From Clostridia bacterium (lineage in GTDB: Bacteria > Bacillota > Clostridia > Oscillospirales > Acutalibacteraceae), in NCBI GenBank assembly GCA_017429345.1, contig JAFRPB010000159.1, positions 1-52,137 on the forward strand: 52,137 nucleotides of DNA, in the 5' to 3' direction. Positions 15,659 to 23,361 of this stretch are shown one piece after another. The position numbers and the translations under genes were made by a program. The notes beneath the pieces were generated by a model that did no database searches, was not told the origin of the DNA, and saw nothing but the letters and a program-made list of their open reading frames with translations. Every line of letters starts with the position of its first letter. Position 1 is the stretch's first letter.

Positions 15659-17030
15659 TCAAGGCTGGCAGAAATACATTTATAAAGTCGCGATCGTGAT
15701 CCTCGTGATCTTCTTCGTCGCCGGCGTCGGGATCGGCGCGAAAAAGATCCTCACGATCGAGGGCGTACGGGAGCTTTATACCGCGCCCGAGCCGCTTTCG
15801 AAGACGCCCGAAACCGCGGAAGAGATGCTGCGGTATATCAACGACGCAATCGAAAAAGCGCTTCTGCTTTCGCCGAAGACCGAGCTTTCTTCCACATTTT
15901 CGGTCGATAAGGACTCCCTGCGGGCGTCCGGCGACGACCGGCAGTTTTTAAGCGCCGTACAGATGGCCGTGCCCCGGATCAACTCCGATGCTGCGGCATG
16001 CTTTGAAAAGAACACGGCGGATTTCTCCGAATCCGCGGCCGCCTTCCTGACCCCCTGCAACATAGACGCGGCGGACGTTGCCGAAGCGGAGCTCTCGTAC
16101 GAGTATTACAAATGCCTGCTCTGCACCGCCGAGATCGCGTACGACGACTACAGCGACGTATGTCCCGAATGCGCGAGCGAAAACACCCTGCAAAAGCGCA
16201 GCCGCGATACCTACAGAATTACATTGCGCATTTCCCCCGACTCCCCCGCGTTTACGGATAATCCGTTCCCGAAAGCGGAAGTTCTTTCCTCCGTGATCGC
16301 GGAAGAAGGCGGAAATTTCTACGCTCTTCGGAACTTTGACAAGCAGTATAACGGGGTTATTCTTTACGCCGAGATCAACCGCCTGACGGATGAGATCGCG
16401 CTTCTGCGTTATGAAACGTCGGGCTCCGTTTCCGCGGATCTCGAAATGACCGGGGCTTACGCATCTCTCGGTACGGTAACCGTAAGCGCCGATATAAGAG
16501 ATCGGGTGAACTATAAGTTCACCTGGCCTTCGGTAAAGCTTGACAAGCACGAGACGACGGTCGAGCTCGGCAGCAGCGAAGCTCTGAAAGCAAAGCTCAC
16601 CTGCGACGATCCCGCGGGATATGACGTTATGTGGACCTCTTCCGACGAATCCGTTCTGACCGTCGACGAACAGGGCTATCTCAAGACAAATAAAGTGTTC
16701 GGCGACAGCGTGATCACCGCCGCGTTTACTTTCAAAGGCAAAGAATACAGCGATTCGTGCCTTGTGCACGTCGGCGTCCCCGCGGAAGGGGTCGACCTGA
16801 GCAAAGGCAAGCTTTCGCTCAAAACGGGCGACACATATCAGCTGAACGCGGTATTCAACCCGAAGGATACCACAAACACAAAATGCTTCTGGTACAGCGA
16901 AGACGAATCGGTCGCAAGGGTGGATGAAAACGGACTTGTGACCGCGGTCTCCCCCGGCAGGACCGTGATCTGTATCATTACCGATTACGGGAATTATTAC
17001 TCATCCTGTAAGACGGAGGTGAAGGACTGA
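15642..17030 (+). CDS. membrane-anchored protein with two Big2-like Ig domains
   Basis: The best start is GTG at 15642, inside the end of the previous gene; sequence upstream in this frame is Arg/Ser-rich shadow. The 462-residue product has one N-terminal membrane helix (YIYKVAIVILVIFFVAGVGI, about residues 12-31). An unrecognised region with a CLLC...CPEC cluster near residues 160-185 comes next. Then come two bacterial Ig-like (Big2) domains: VKLDKHETTVELG...VMWTSSDESVLTVDEQG, and KLSLKTGDTYQLNAVF...WYSEDESVARVDENG. It is probably displayed outside the membrane. The gene overlaps the start of the GPH symporter gene by one base. Confidence 0.85.
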   Translation: MTALRNQGWQKYIYKVAIVILVIFFVAGVGIGAKKILTIEGVRELYTAPEPLSKTPETAEEMLRYINDAIEKALLLSPKTELSSTFSVDKDSLRASGDDRQFLSAVQMAVPRINSDAAACFEKNTADFSESAAAFLTPCNIDAADVAEAELSYEYYKCLLCTAEIAYDDYSDVCPECASENTLQKRSRDTYRITLRISPDSPAFTDNPFPKAEVLSSVIAEEGGNFYALRNFDKQYNGVILYAEINRLTDEIALLRYETSGSVSADLEMTGAYASLGTVTVSADIRDRVNYKFTWPSVKLDKHETTVELGSSEALKAKLTCDDPAGYDVMWTSSDESVLTVDEQGYLKTNKVFGDSVITAAFTFKGKEYSDSCLVHVGVPAEGVDLSKGKLSLKTGDTYQLNAVFNPKDTTNTKCFWYSEDESVARVDENGLVTAVSPGRTVICIITDYGNYYSSCKTEVKD

Positions 17031-18619
17031 TGGCGAAGGAGAACAAAAACGCCGTAAAGGTATTCTTTGAGGCCGAATCGGATTCGGCGGCGTCGATCGA
17101 CAAAAAAACGCTGAACAGATACAGCGATTTCGCCGTCAAATCCTTCCATACCCGCGTTCTTGACGGCAGGGAGCTTTCGATCCCCGCGATCGCGCAGTTC
17201 GCCACGAGCATTCTGGGCGGCGTGCAGGTCTACGAGACGCTGTTTTTCGTGAACGTGCTGCGGATCAACATGATCTACGTCACGGCGATCAAGGCGCTGA
17301 TCGGCATTTACGACGTGCTGAACGACCCGCTGTTCGGCATCGTCTACGACCGCACAAGGACCCGCTACGGCAAGGCAAGGCCCTATATCCTGCTCGGCGC
17401 CGTCCCGTATTTCGTCGTGACCGCTATAATGTACTCGGGCGCGGTATTCCTGAAAAACCCATCGGGCAACGACCCGAAAAAGATCCTGTTCGTCTTCATC
17501 ATGCTCTTTCTCAAGGAGACGTTCGCGACGATCTACAATCTGCCGAAGGGCAATCTTCTGGTCCTGATGACGCCGAACCCGCAGGACAGGATCACGGTCG
17601 GACTGTTGAATTCCTATCTGGGCGAAGCCGGCAGCACGATCATCTATGCGATCTTCCTGCCGCTGATGGAGCTGAACAACAAGGGCTATATCGATCTGCC
17701 GATGTCGTGGCTGTTCACGATCCTCGCGTGGTTCGCTGCGGCGATCGGCATCGTCTGCAATATCGCGCAGGCGGTTCTCTGCAAAGAGCGGGTGATGCTG
17801 CAGGCAAAACCCGCGCCGATCGAAAAATCGGTGCTTTACGTGCTGAAAAACAAATACATGCTGCGCAATTTCGCCGCGAATTTCGCGACCTCATGGTGGT
17901 CGAGCGGCGGCTATTCGTGGGACGTGGTGACGCAGCAGGAGATCTTCGGCGGCACGTTCTATACCGTGCTCGCGTATCTGCCGTATAACGTACTGGACGT
18001 TATATCCGTGACCTTTATCCCCAAATTCGCGAAGATATTCAAGCACAACAACCGTAACGAGCTGATCGCCCTGCGAATGTGGGATATCCTCTGTGTGGTC
18101 GGTATGTGGCTGGGGATCCCGTTCGTCGACAGAAGATGGGTCGCCGTCGGCATCTACGCCTTCTTCTACGCGCTCACGGCGATCAACAACGGCCCCGCGA
18201 ACGTCGTCGAGGGCGAGATCGGCAGAGAGATCAACGACTATACGGAATACGTGACGGGCGAACGCCCCGACGGAACGATCCACATCATCACAAATCTGAT
18301 CCTGCGCATCACCGCCCCGCTGAACGCGATGTTCACGATCTTCCTGTTCAAGTGGTCCGGCTACGACACCACGCTGCCGATGCTGCCCTGGGCGCAGGAA
18401 AACAAGGTCGTTTATCAGAAGGTCTGGTTCCTGTTCAACGGCATTACGATCCTGCCCAGAGTCATTAAAGTGATCCCGTATTTCTTTTATGACCTCGTGG
18501 GCGAAAAACGCGAGCAGATGTATATCGAACTCAACGAGCGCAGAGCGCTGCTTGCCGACAAGGATGAAGCGCTGGAGGAAGGCGTGAGCGAGATCATGGA
18601 AACGCTTTCCGAAACGTAA
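17030..18619 (+). CDS. GPH-family glycoside/pentoside/hexuronide:cation symporter
   Basis: A 529-residue polytopic transporter with about 12 membrane segments. The GPH signature is clear: YDVLNDPLFGIVYDRTRTRY followed by GKARPYIL. Family members take up glycosides, uronides or oligosaccharides with Na+ or H+. The N-terminal about 40 residues are charged and longer than usual. The ATG overlaps the previous stop (TGATG) and follows GGAGGTGAAG. Position after the GH16 and lipase genes suggests it imports their product. Confidence 0.9.
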   Translation: MAKENKNAVKVFFEAESDSAASIDKKTLNRYSDFAVKSFHTRVLDGRELSIPAIAQFATSILGGVQVYETLFFVNVLRINMIYVTAIKALIGIYDVLNDPLFGIVYDRTRTRYGKARPYILLGAVPYFVVTAIMYSGAVFLKNPSGNDPKKILFVFIMLFLKETFATIYNLPKGNLLVLMTPNPQDRITVGLLNSYLGEAGSTIIYAIFLPLMELNNKGYIDLPMSWLFTILAWFAAAIGIVCNIAQAVLCKERVMLQAKPAPIEKSVLYVLKNKYMLRNFAANFATSWWSSGGYSWDVVTQQEIFGGTFYTVLAYLPYNVLDVISVTFIPKFAKIFKHNNRNELIALRMWDILCVVGMWLGIPFVDRRWVAVGIYAFFYALTAINNGPANVVEGEIGREINDYTEYVTGERPDGTIHIITNLILRITAPLNAMFTIFLFKWSGYDTTLPMLPWAQENKVVYQKVWFLFNGITILPRVIKVIPYFFYDLVGEKREQMYIELNERRALLADKDEALEEGVSEIMETLSET

Positions 18620-18640
18620 AAATAAGGAGGAGAAATAAAA

Positions 18641-19669
18641 ATGCTTGATAAGATCTATGTTGTGATCCACTTTGTTCTGAGAAAAACGATCCTTTTCTTT
18701 ATCGCGGGCTGTATGTGCCTGAACACGTTCGGGGCGACCGTGTATGAGGAGCCGCAGAACCCCAACGTGAATACGGGCGATTATTTTCGCCCCGACTTCG
18801 GCAATCCCCTGATCTCCTCACACAGGAGTGGAAAGGGCGCGGCGCCGGAGAACACTCTGATGGCGATCAAGTCCAATCTGATCTACGCCGACTCGGGTTC
18901 CGCGATCATGGAAATGGACGTTCAGCTGACGAAAGACGGCCGGATCGTGCTCTATCACAGCCTTTATCTGGACGAAAACAGCGACAGCGCGGAATACTTC
19001 GGCAGAAAAAACACCTGCGTGTTCATGAAGACCTACGACGAGCTGCGGGGACTGAATATGGGCGAGTATTTCAAGGTCGGCGAGGAATATCCCTATCAGG
19101 GCCTGCGCGGGGACGAGATTCCCGACGAGATCCGCATCACCCTCCTGAGCGACGTTTTCGCCGCTATTGAAGCTGAAGCGCCGGGCGTGTTCCGGTATAT
19201 CATCGAGGTCAAGTATCCGCACCCCTGGGCGCCGAAGATCGTCGACGGCATCTATGATCTGATCACGCAATACGATATGGCGGACCGCGTCATCGTCGCC
19301 AGCTACTGGCCCGACGTTACGGACTATATCGACAACCATTACCGCGGCAAGATCCAGCGGTCCGCGAACCCCTTCGAGATCGTGGATTTCTACGGCTGCT
19401 ATACAAGGAACGACGATCTGAGCAGCGAGGACTTTAAGTATATGGCGCTGCAGCTGCCTTATTACCACAAGGACGGCAGACTTCTCGTCAGCAATCTCGG
19501 CAAGGCCAGCTTCATCGACTACGCGCATAAATACGGGCTTTCGGTGCAGTACTGGACGATCGACCGGATCGATGACGCGCAGTATCTTACCTCCGTGGGC
19601 GCGGATCTGCTGATGACCAACTACCCCGAACGGCTCCGTGAGGCGCTGTACCCGGACGCGGAAGGATAA
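18641..19669 (+). CDS. glycerophosphodiester phosphodiesterase-like protein, membrane-tethered
   Basis: Of 342 residues, the first about 35 form a basic and hydrophobic signal anchor. The GDPD barrel then starts with LISSHRSGKGAAPENT (His61-Arg62, then PENT), EMDVQLTKDG (Glu91, Asp93) and His106. This matches the catalytic and metal ligands of GDPD enzymes, which cleave glycerophosphodiesters to glycerol-3-phosphate. The usual HD after the third strand is HS here, a variation worth noting. An AAGGAGGAG site precedes the ATG. A terminator follows at 19681, so this is probably the last gene of the run from 11875. Confidence 0.88.
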   Translation: MLDKIYVVIHFVLRKTILFFIAGCMCLNTFGATVYEEPQNPNVNTGDYFRPDFGNPLISSHRSGKGAAPENTLMAIKSNLIYADSGSAIMEMDVQLTKDGRIVLYHSLYLDENSDSAEYFGRKNTCVFMKTYDELRGLNMGEYFKVGEEYPYQGLRGDEIPDEIRITLLSDVFAAIEAEAPGVFRYIIEVKYPHPWAPKIVDGIYDLITQYDMADRVIVASYWPDVTDYIDNHYRGKIQRSANPFEIVDFYGCYTRNDDLSSEDFKYMALQLPYYHKDGRLLVSNLGKASFIDYAHKYGLSVQYWTIDRIDDAQYLTSVGADLLMTNYPERLREALYPDAEG

Positions 19670-19680
19670 CAGACCGATAA

Positions 19681-19710
19681 AAATGCAGCCGAAAAATCGG
19701 CTGCATTTTT
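19681..19710 (+). terminator. Rho-independent terminator after the GDPD gene
   Basis: AAATGCAGCCGA (19681-19692) pairs with TCGGCTGCATTT (19696-19707) around an AAA loop and is followed by T residues. It ends the upstream run and lies 27 bp before the heparinase-like gene. Confidence 0.85.
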
Positions 19711-19736
19711 ATATAAAAAACACCGAGGATATCATT

Positions 19737-21578
19737 ATGCTGAAAAACATTTATCCCGCGCCGCCGATCCTGCCGCCCGCGGAGCATCCGCGGCTGATGC
19801 TGCGAAGAAAAGACTTTTCCCGCATCCGGGAGAATATGACGAAAGGATCGTCAGACACAGCCGCGCGGATCTTCGACGAGCTCTGCTCGACGGAGATCAA
19901 AGGCGAGGGCGCGGACCCCGCGTTCGGGACCTATCATCTCAAGGAGTATCTCGCGGTCGAGGCAAAGGCGCTGAAGGCGCTGCTGGACGATGACGAAAAC
20001 CGCGGCAGAGAGGTGATCAGCGACCTTCTGCGCCTTGTGCGCACCGCGAAATACCGCAGCACCATCATGACAGCGCGGTTCAGCGGGCATCTGATCTTTA
20101 TCGCCTCCGAGGTATACGACTGGTGCTACCCCTGGCTTTCGGACGCGGAACGCAGGGAGATCATCTCCGCGTGCGAAAAACTCGCGAAAAAATATTTTGA
20201 AATGAGCTATCCGCCCGTCAGACAGTCGGCGATCAGCGGCCACGGCACGGAAGCGCAGCTTCTGCGCGACCTGCTTTCCTTCGGCATCGCCGTGTATGAC
20301 GAACGCCCCGATATTTACGATCTCTGCGCGGGCCGGCTGTTCTCGGAGTATATCCCCGTCTTTGAAAAGGTGTTCGCGGGCGGATTTCACCCGCAGGGCC
20401 CCTCCTACGGCTCGTACCGCCATACGGGAACGATGTGGTTCGGGTTGCTGATCCTCGCGATGAGCGGCGAAAAGGTCCTGCCCGCCTGCGTGGAAACACT
20501 TGCCGACAGTTTTCTTTATCTGACCCGTTCCGACGGCGAGATGCTGCGGCTGGGCGACGACTGCAACGAGGGAAAAGCGCTGTATTCACAAAAAAATCCA
20601 TTCGCCGTGCCCTTGTTTCTTTCCGCGGCGTATACGGGGAACGGTCTGTATTATCACGAAGCGCCCAGGCAGATGCACCCGTCTTATCTGCTGCCCTCCC
20701 GCCACGGCGTCGATTATTACGAAGAGGGCAGCTACGGCGAGGGGCTGATGTCGCCCTGCGTTTATCTGATCTGGGACGGTCTTACGCCTCCTGAAGACAC
20801 GCCTCCCCTGCCGGCGGCGCGGTATTTCGGTTTTCCCGTCGGCTGCACCGTTTACAACGACGGCGAGCGGCTCGTCCTGATGAAGATCGGCGAGCTCTGG
20901 GGCGCGAACCACGACCATCTTGACACCGGCTGTTTCCAGATTTACGACGGCGAGATCCTCGCTTCGGATTCGGGCGTCTACGACGCTTACCATACGCCCC
21001 ACAGAATGAAGTATTATATCCACACGGTCGCCCACAACTGCCTGCTGGTCGACGGCAGGGGAACGCGCTTCCCCTATGATTTGGAAGAGCCGAAAAATCC
21101 CGATCACTGGTTCTCGGAATACGGGATGGCGCTTGTGACGTATCACGGCGAAAAAGACGGCGTATACGAGATCGAAGGGGATCTGACCGAGGCCTACGTC
21201 GAAACGTGCGAGCTCGTCACGCGCAGGATGCGCTGGGAACCGGCCCGCGGCGAACGGGGCGTTTTCACCGTGAAGGACGTCGTGATCCCGAAGCGCGAGG
21301 CGAACGTCACGTTTCTTCTGCACTGTCAACGGGAGCCGGAGATCCGCGGCAATGAGATCGTTATCCCCGGCAAAAACCGAAAGCTTGTCTGCCGCGTCGT
21401 ATCCCCGGCGGAGGTCCGCGTCGTTCCCGTCACGGGCGAGGGCAGACAGTTTGTGAAAGACGGCGTAAACTACGAGCCGAAGACGCGCCTTCCGGAAGAA
21501 GGGATCGGCCGGGTCGAGATCACCGCAAGAGGCAAACGGGTCGAATTCCTTGTGCAGATTGAAATCCGCAAAGCCTGA
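19737..21578 (+). CDS. heparinase II/III family protein
   Basis: From the ATG at 19737 (GAGG at 19725) the product has 613 residues; the frame is open upstream, but that would run through the terminator. It begins HPRLMLRRKDF, typical of heparinase II/III-like proteins. An alpha-toroid region follows (SGHGTEAQLLRDLLSFGIAVYDERP, cited in parts). Next comes the beta part with NHDHLDTGCFQIYDGEILASD, the Hepar_II_III signature. These are polysaccharide lyases on uronic acid-containing glycans, though many family members lack a proven substrate. No signal peptide is seen, so it may act inside the cell on imported oligosaccharides. Confidence 0.87.
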   Translation: MLKNIYPAPPILPPAEHPRLMLRRKDFSRIRENMTKGSSDTAARIFDELCSTEIKGEGADPAFGTYHLKEYLAVEAKALKALLDDDENRGREVISDLLRLVRTAKYRSTIMTARFSGHLIFIASEVYDWCYPWLSDAERREIISACEKLAKKYFEMSYPPVRQSAISGHGTEAQLLRDLLSFGIAVYDERPDIYDLCAGRLFSEYIPVFEKVFAGGFHPQGPSYGSYRHTGTMWFGLLILAMSGEKVLPACVETLADSFLYLTRSDGEMLRLGDDCNEGKALYSQKNPFAVPLFLSAAYTGNGLYYHEAPRQMHPSYLLPSRHGVDYYEEGSYGEGLMSPCVYLIWDGLTPPEDTPPLPAARYFGFPVGCTVYNDGERLVLMKIGELWGANHDHLDTGCFQIYDGEILASDSGVYDAYHTPHRMKYYIHTVAHNCLLVDGRGTRFPYDLEEPKNPDHWFSEYGMALVTYHGEKDGVYEIEGDLTEAYVETCELVTRRMRWEPARGERGVFTVKDVVIPKREANVTFLLHCQREPEIRGNEIVIPGKNRKLVCRVVSPAEVRVVPVTGEGRQFVKDGVNYEPKTRLPEEGIGRVEITARGKRVEFLVQIEIRKA

Positions 21579-21616
21579 ATATTATCTCTCCGATACGGAT
21601 TCATGCGGGATTCTAT

Positions 21617-21645
21617 TTGACAAAGTTATTCAAAAAGAGTATAAT
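21617..21645 (+). promoter_or_regulatory. Consensus sigma-A promoter of the 68-residue gene
   Basis: TTGACA (21617-21622) and TATAAT (21640-21645) are separated by exactly 17 bp. Both hexamers are perfect consensus. The gene start is 27 bp downstream. Confidence 0.9.
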
Positions 21646-21671
21646 TATACAAAAATCAGAGGTGACCGCAT

Positions 21672-21878
21672 ATGGAAAAACGCTCCCTTGCCTATGATTT
21701 GGCGCTGAAATTCGCCGAATGCAAGCTTCAGGAAGTTCTTCTGGGACCGCCGAAGCCGGAATATGAGGGCATGGATCATCAGATGATATTATACCTGTTT
21801 TTTGAGGAAGCATATGTGCGGTACATGAATATGGATGAGAAATACTTCGACTTCTCCGACGTCGAGAAAAACGATTGA
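21672..21878 (+). CDS. small conserved-looking protein of unknown function
   Basis: The 68-residue acidic product (MEKRSLAYDLALKFAECKLQ at the N-terminus, ending FDFSDVEKND) looks helical and soluble, with no membrane segment and no motif I recognise. Coding support is strong for its size: a perfect sigma-A promoter, a GAGGTGA ribosome site at good spacing and neighbour-like codon use. It is followed by about 80 bp and then a MITE. Confidence 0.75.
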   Translation: MEKRSLAYDLALKFAECKLQEVLLGPPKPEYEGMDHQMILYLFFEEAYVRYMNMDEKYFDFSDVEKND

Positions 21879-21957
21879 TTCCGGCGGTTAATTCAAACGA
21901 AATACACACGACAATGTTCGGGAACGCTTTTGTGCAATGATCGCACAAGAGCGTTTT

Positions 21958-22127
21958 TTAAGGGCAATACCGCACAATTCGGGCGTGCGGATTGCGCAGT
22001 AGATTTTTTCGTCAGATTGTACAGATTTTTCGCAGGCAACCTGACGATTGTCAAGAAAAAGCTGTGCAGGATGACGGAACAAAGATCAAGCAAGACGCGC
22101 ATTCGCATTTGTGCGGTGTTGCCTTAA
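21958..22127. repeat. MITE-like element, complete copy with terminal inverted repeats
   Basis: The left end TTAAGGGCAATACCGCACAA (21958-21977) and right end TTGTGCGGTGTTGCCTTAA (22109-22127) are imperfect inverted repeats about 19 bp long. The element is about 170 bp, has no ORF, and shares nearly all of its interior with 1-140. TA at both borders is compatible with TA target duplication as in IS630/Tc1-type elements. An internal TCGTCAG/CTGACGA pair adds hairpin potential. Confidence 0.85.
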
Positions 22128-22168
22128 GATTTCAGTCGCGCAGCGTCGAATTATATCACCGCCTCCGG

Positions 22169-22197
22169 TTGATTTTTCTCCGTATTTCTGGTATGAT
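22169..22197 (+). promoter_or_regulatory. Sigma-A-like promoter of the MBL-fold gene
   Basis: TTGATT (22169-22174) and TATGAT (22192-22197) are 17 bp apart, just outside the MITE and 55 bp before the gene start. Confidence 0.6.
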
Positions 22198-22251
22198 AGT
22201 ATCCGTAAAAACATTCGGCGACAGAAAAAACGACAAAAAGGAGAAATGACC

Positions 22252-23250
22252 ATGCTCACAAAGATATTCGCCGCAATTCTCTCATTGTTCTGCGTTCTTT
22301 TCCCGCATCTGTTCGCTCTGGACATCGCGAACAGGGCCGTATTGGATCCTGCGCCCGATGAAATCCCGGGCACGGACCGCATCCACTTTATGCGAACCGG
22401 CTCGTCCGACGCGATCCTGCTGGAAAGCGACGGGCATTTCGCCATGGTCGACGCGGGCGAGGATACAGACAATCCGCGCGGCTTCGACGGGCTGAACCTC
22501 CCGGGCTACGAACAGGATGTGCTCGCCTATCTGAAGGCGCACGCCGCGGATGAAAACGGCAAGGTCTATCTTGATTTCGTTCTCGGCACGCACGCGCATT
22601 CGGACCATATCGGCGGGTTCGATACGATCCTCCTCGATCCCGACGTAACGGTCGGGCGCGCCTACCTTAAACAGTATGACAGCAGCAAGATCAACGAATA
22701 CGAGATCGAGCAGTGGGACAATCAGGAGGTCTACGACCAGATGGTCGATGCGCTGAACGAACGCGGCGTGCCCGTGATCTCCGAGCCCGACGGCACGCCG
22801 TTTGAATTAGGCAATTTCACCGTGACGCTGTTCAATACCGACGACCCGGAAAATCCGGAACGTGTCGGCGAAAACGATCAGTCCCTCGGCGTGCTTCTCG
22901 AAAAAAACGGCACTCGCATCTTTCTTGCCGGGGATATGGACGACAATACCGGAGACGAGACGCGCCTTGCGCCCGAGATCGGCAAGGTCGATCTGTTCAA
23001 GGTAGGGCACCACAGCTATTCCGGCTCGACGACGCAAAGCTTTGTCGAAACGCTGCGGCCGGACGCGTGCGTGATCACCAACAGCAAAAAGAACGCCGAC
23101 CTCAATACGGTCGCGCGGATCGTTCACATCTGCCGGCATAAAAACGTGTATATCACCGGCAACGAAAACGGCGTGCTTGCCGTGATCGGCGACAACGGGG
23201 ATATCTCTTATTACGGCGGGACCTTTGACGATATCAACACATCGGAATAA
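22252..23250 (+). CDS. ComEC-like metallo-beta-lactamase-fold hydrolase, membrane-anchored
   Basis: The ATG at 22252 is 8 bp after AGGAG, better spaced than the ATG at 22246. The 332-residue product has an N-terminal hydrophobic segment (TKIFAAILSLFCVLFPHLF) acting as signal or anchor. A metallo-beta-lactamase domain follows, of the type found at the C-terminus of ComEC/Rec2. It contains GSSDAILLES and AMVDAGED, THAHSDHIGG (His114, His116, Asp118, His119), LAGDMDDN and VGHHSYSGS. The active-site metal ligands appear complete. Stand-alone ComEC-like MBL proteins are often annotated as hydrolases without known substrate; a surface phosphodiesterase or nuclease activity is possible. Confidence 0.85.
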   Translation: MLTKIFAAILSLFCVLFPHLFALDIANRAVLDPAPDEIPGTDRIHFMRTGSSDAILLESDGHFAMVDAGEDTDNPRGFDGLNLPGYEQDVLAYLKAHAADENGKVYLDFVLGTHAHSDHIGGFDTILLDPDVTVGRAYLKQYDSSKINEYEIEQWDNQEVYDQMVDALNERGVPVISEPDGTPFELGNFTVTLFNTDDPENPERVGENDQSLGVLLEKNGTRIFLAGDMDDNTGDETRLAPEIGKVDLFKVGHHSYSGSTTQSFVETLRPDACVITNSKKNADLNTVARIVHICRHKNVYITGNENGVLAVIGDNGDISYYGGTFDDINTSE

Positions 23251-23257
23251 AAGAAAA

Positions 23258-23310
23258 CCTGATCTGCATACGCCCGACCTTGACGCAAGGCCGGGCGTAT
23301 GCAGATCAGG
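23258..23310. other. Very long intergenic hairpin (25-bp stem, 3-nt loop)
   Basis: Arm 23258-23282 (starts CCTGATCTGCATACGCCCG) is the reverse complement of 23286-23310 with a single A:C mismatch, leaving an ACG loop. No T run follows on the plus strand; on the minus strand it is followed by TTTTCTTTTATT, but no minus-strand gene needs it. It lies between the MBL gene and the GH20 gene. Confidence 0.85.
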
Positions 23311-23361
23311 CATGCGTCGAAGAATTGACGCCTGAAAAACAGAGATAACAGAGGTAAAAAA

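Noticed and set aside
19638-19736. Longer start for the heparinase-like gene
   Set aside because: It would translate the upstream gene's end and the terminator hairpin; the ATG at 19737 begins the family-like sequence.
23258-23310. Ordinary rho-independent terminator for the MBL gene
   Set aside because: The stem is unusually long and no T run follows on the plus strand. It could still act as a transcript end by other means.
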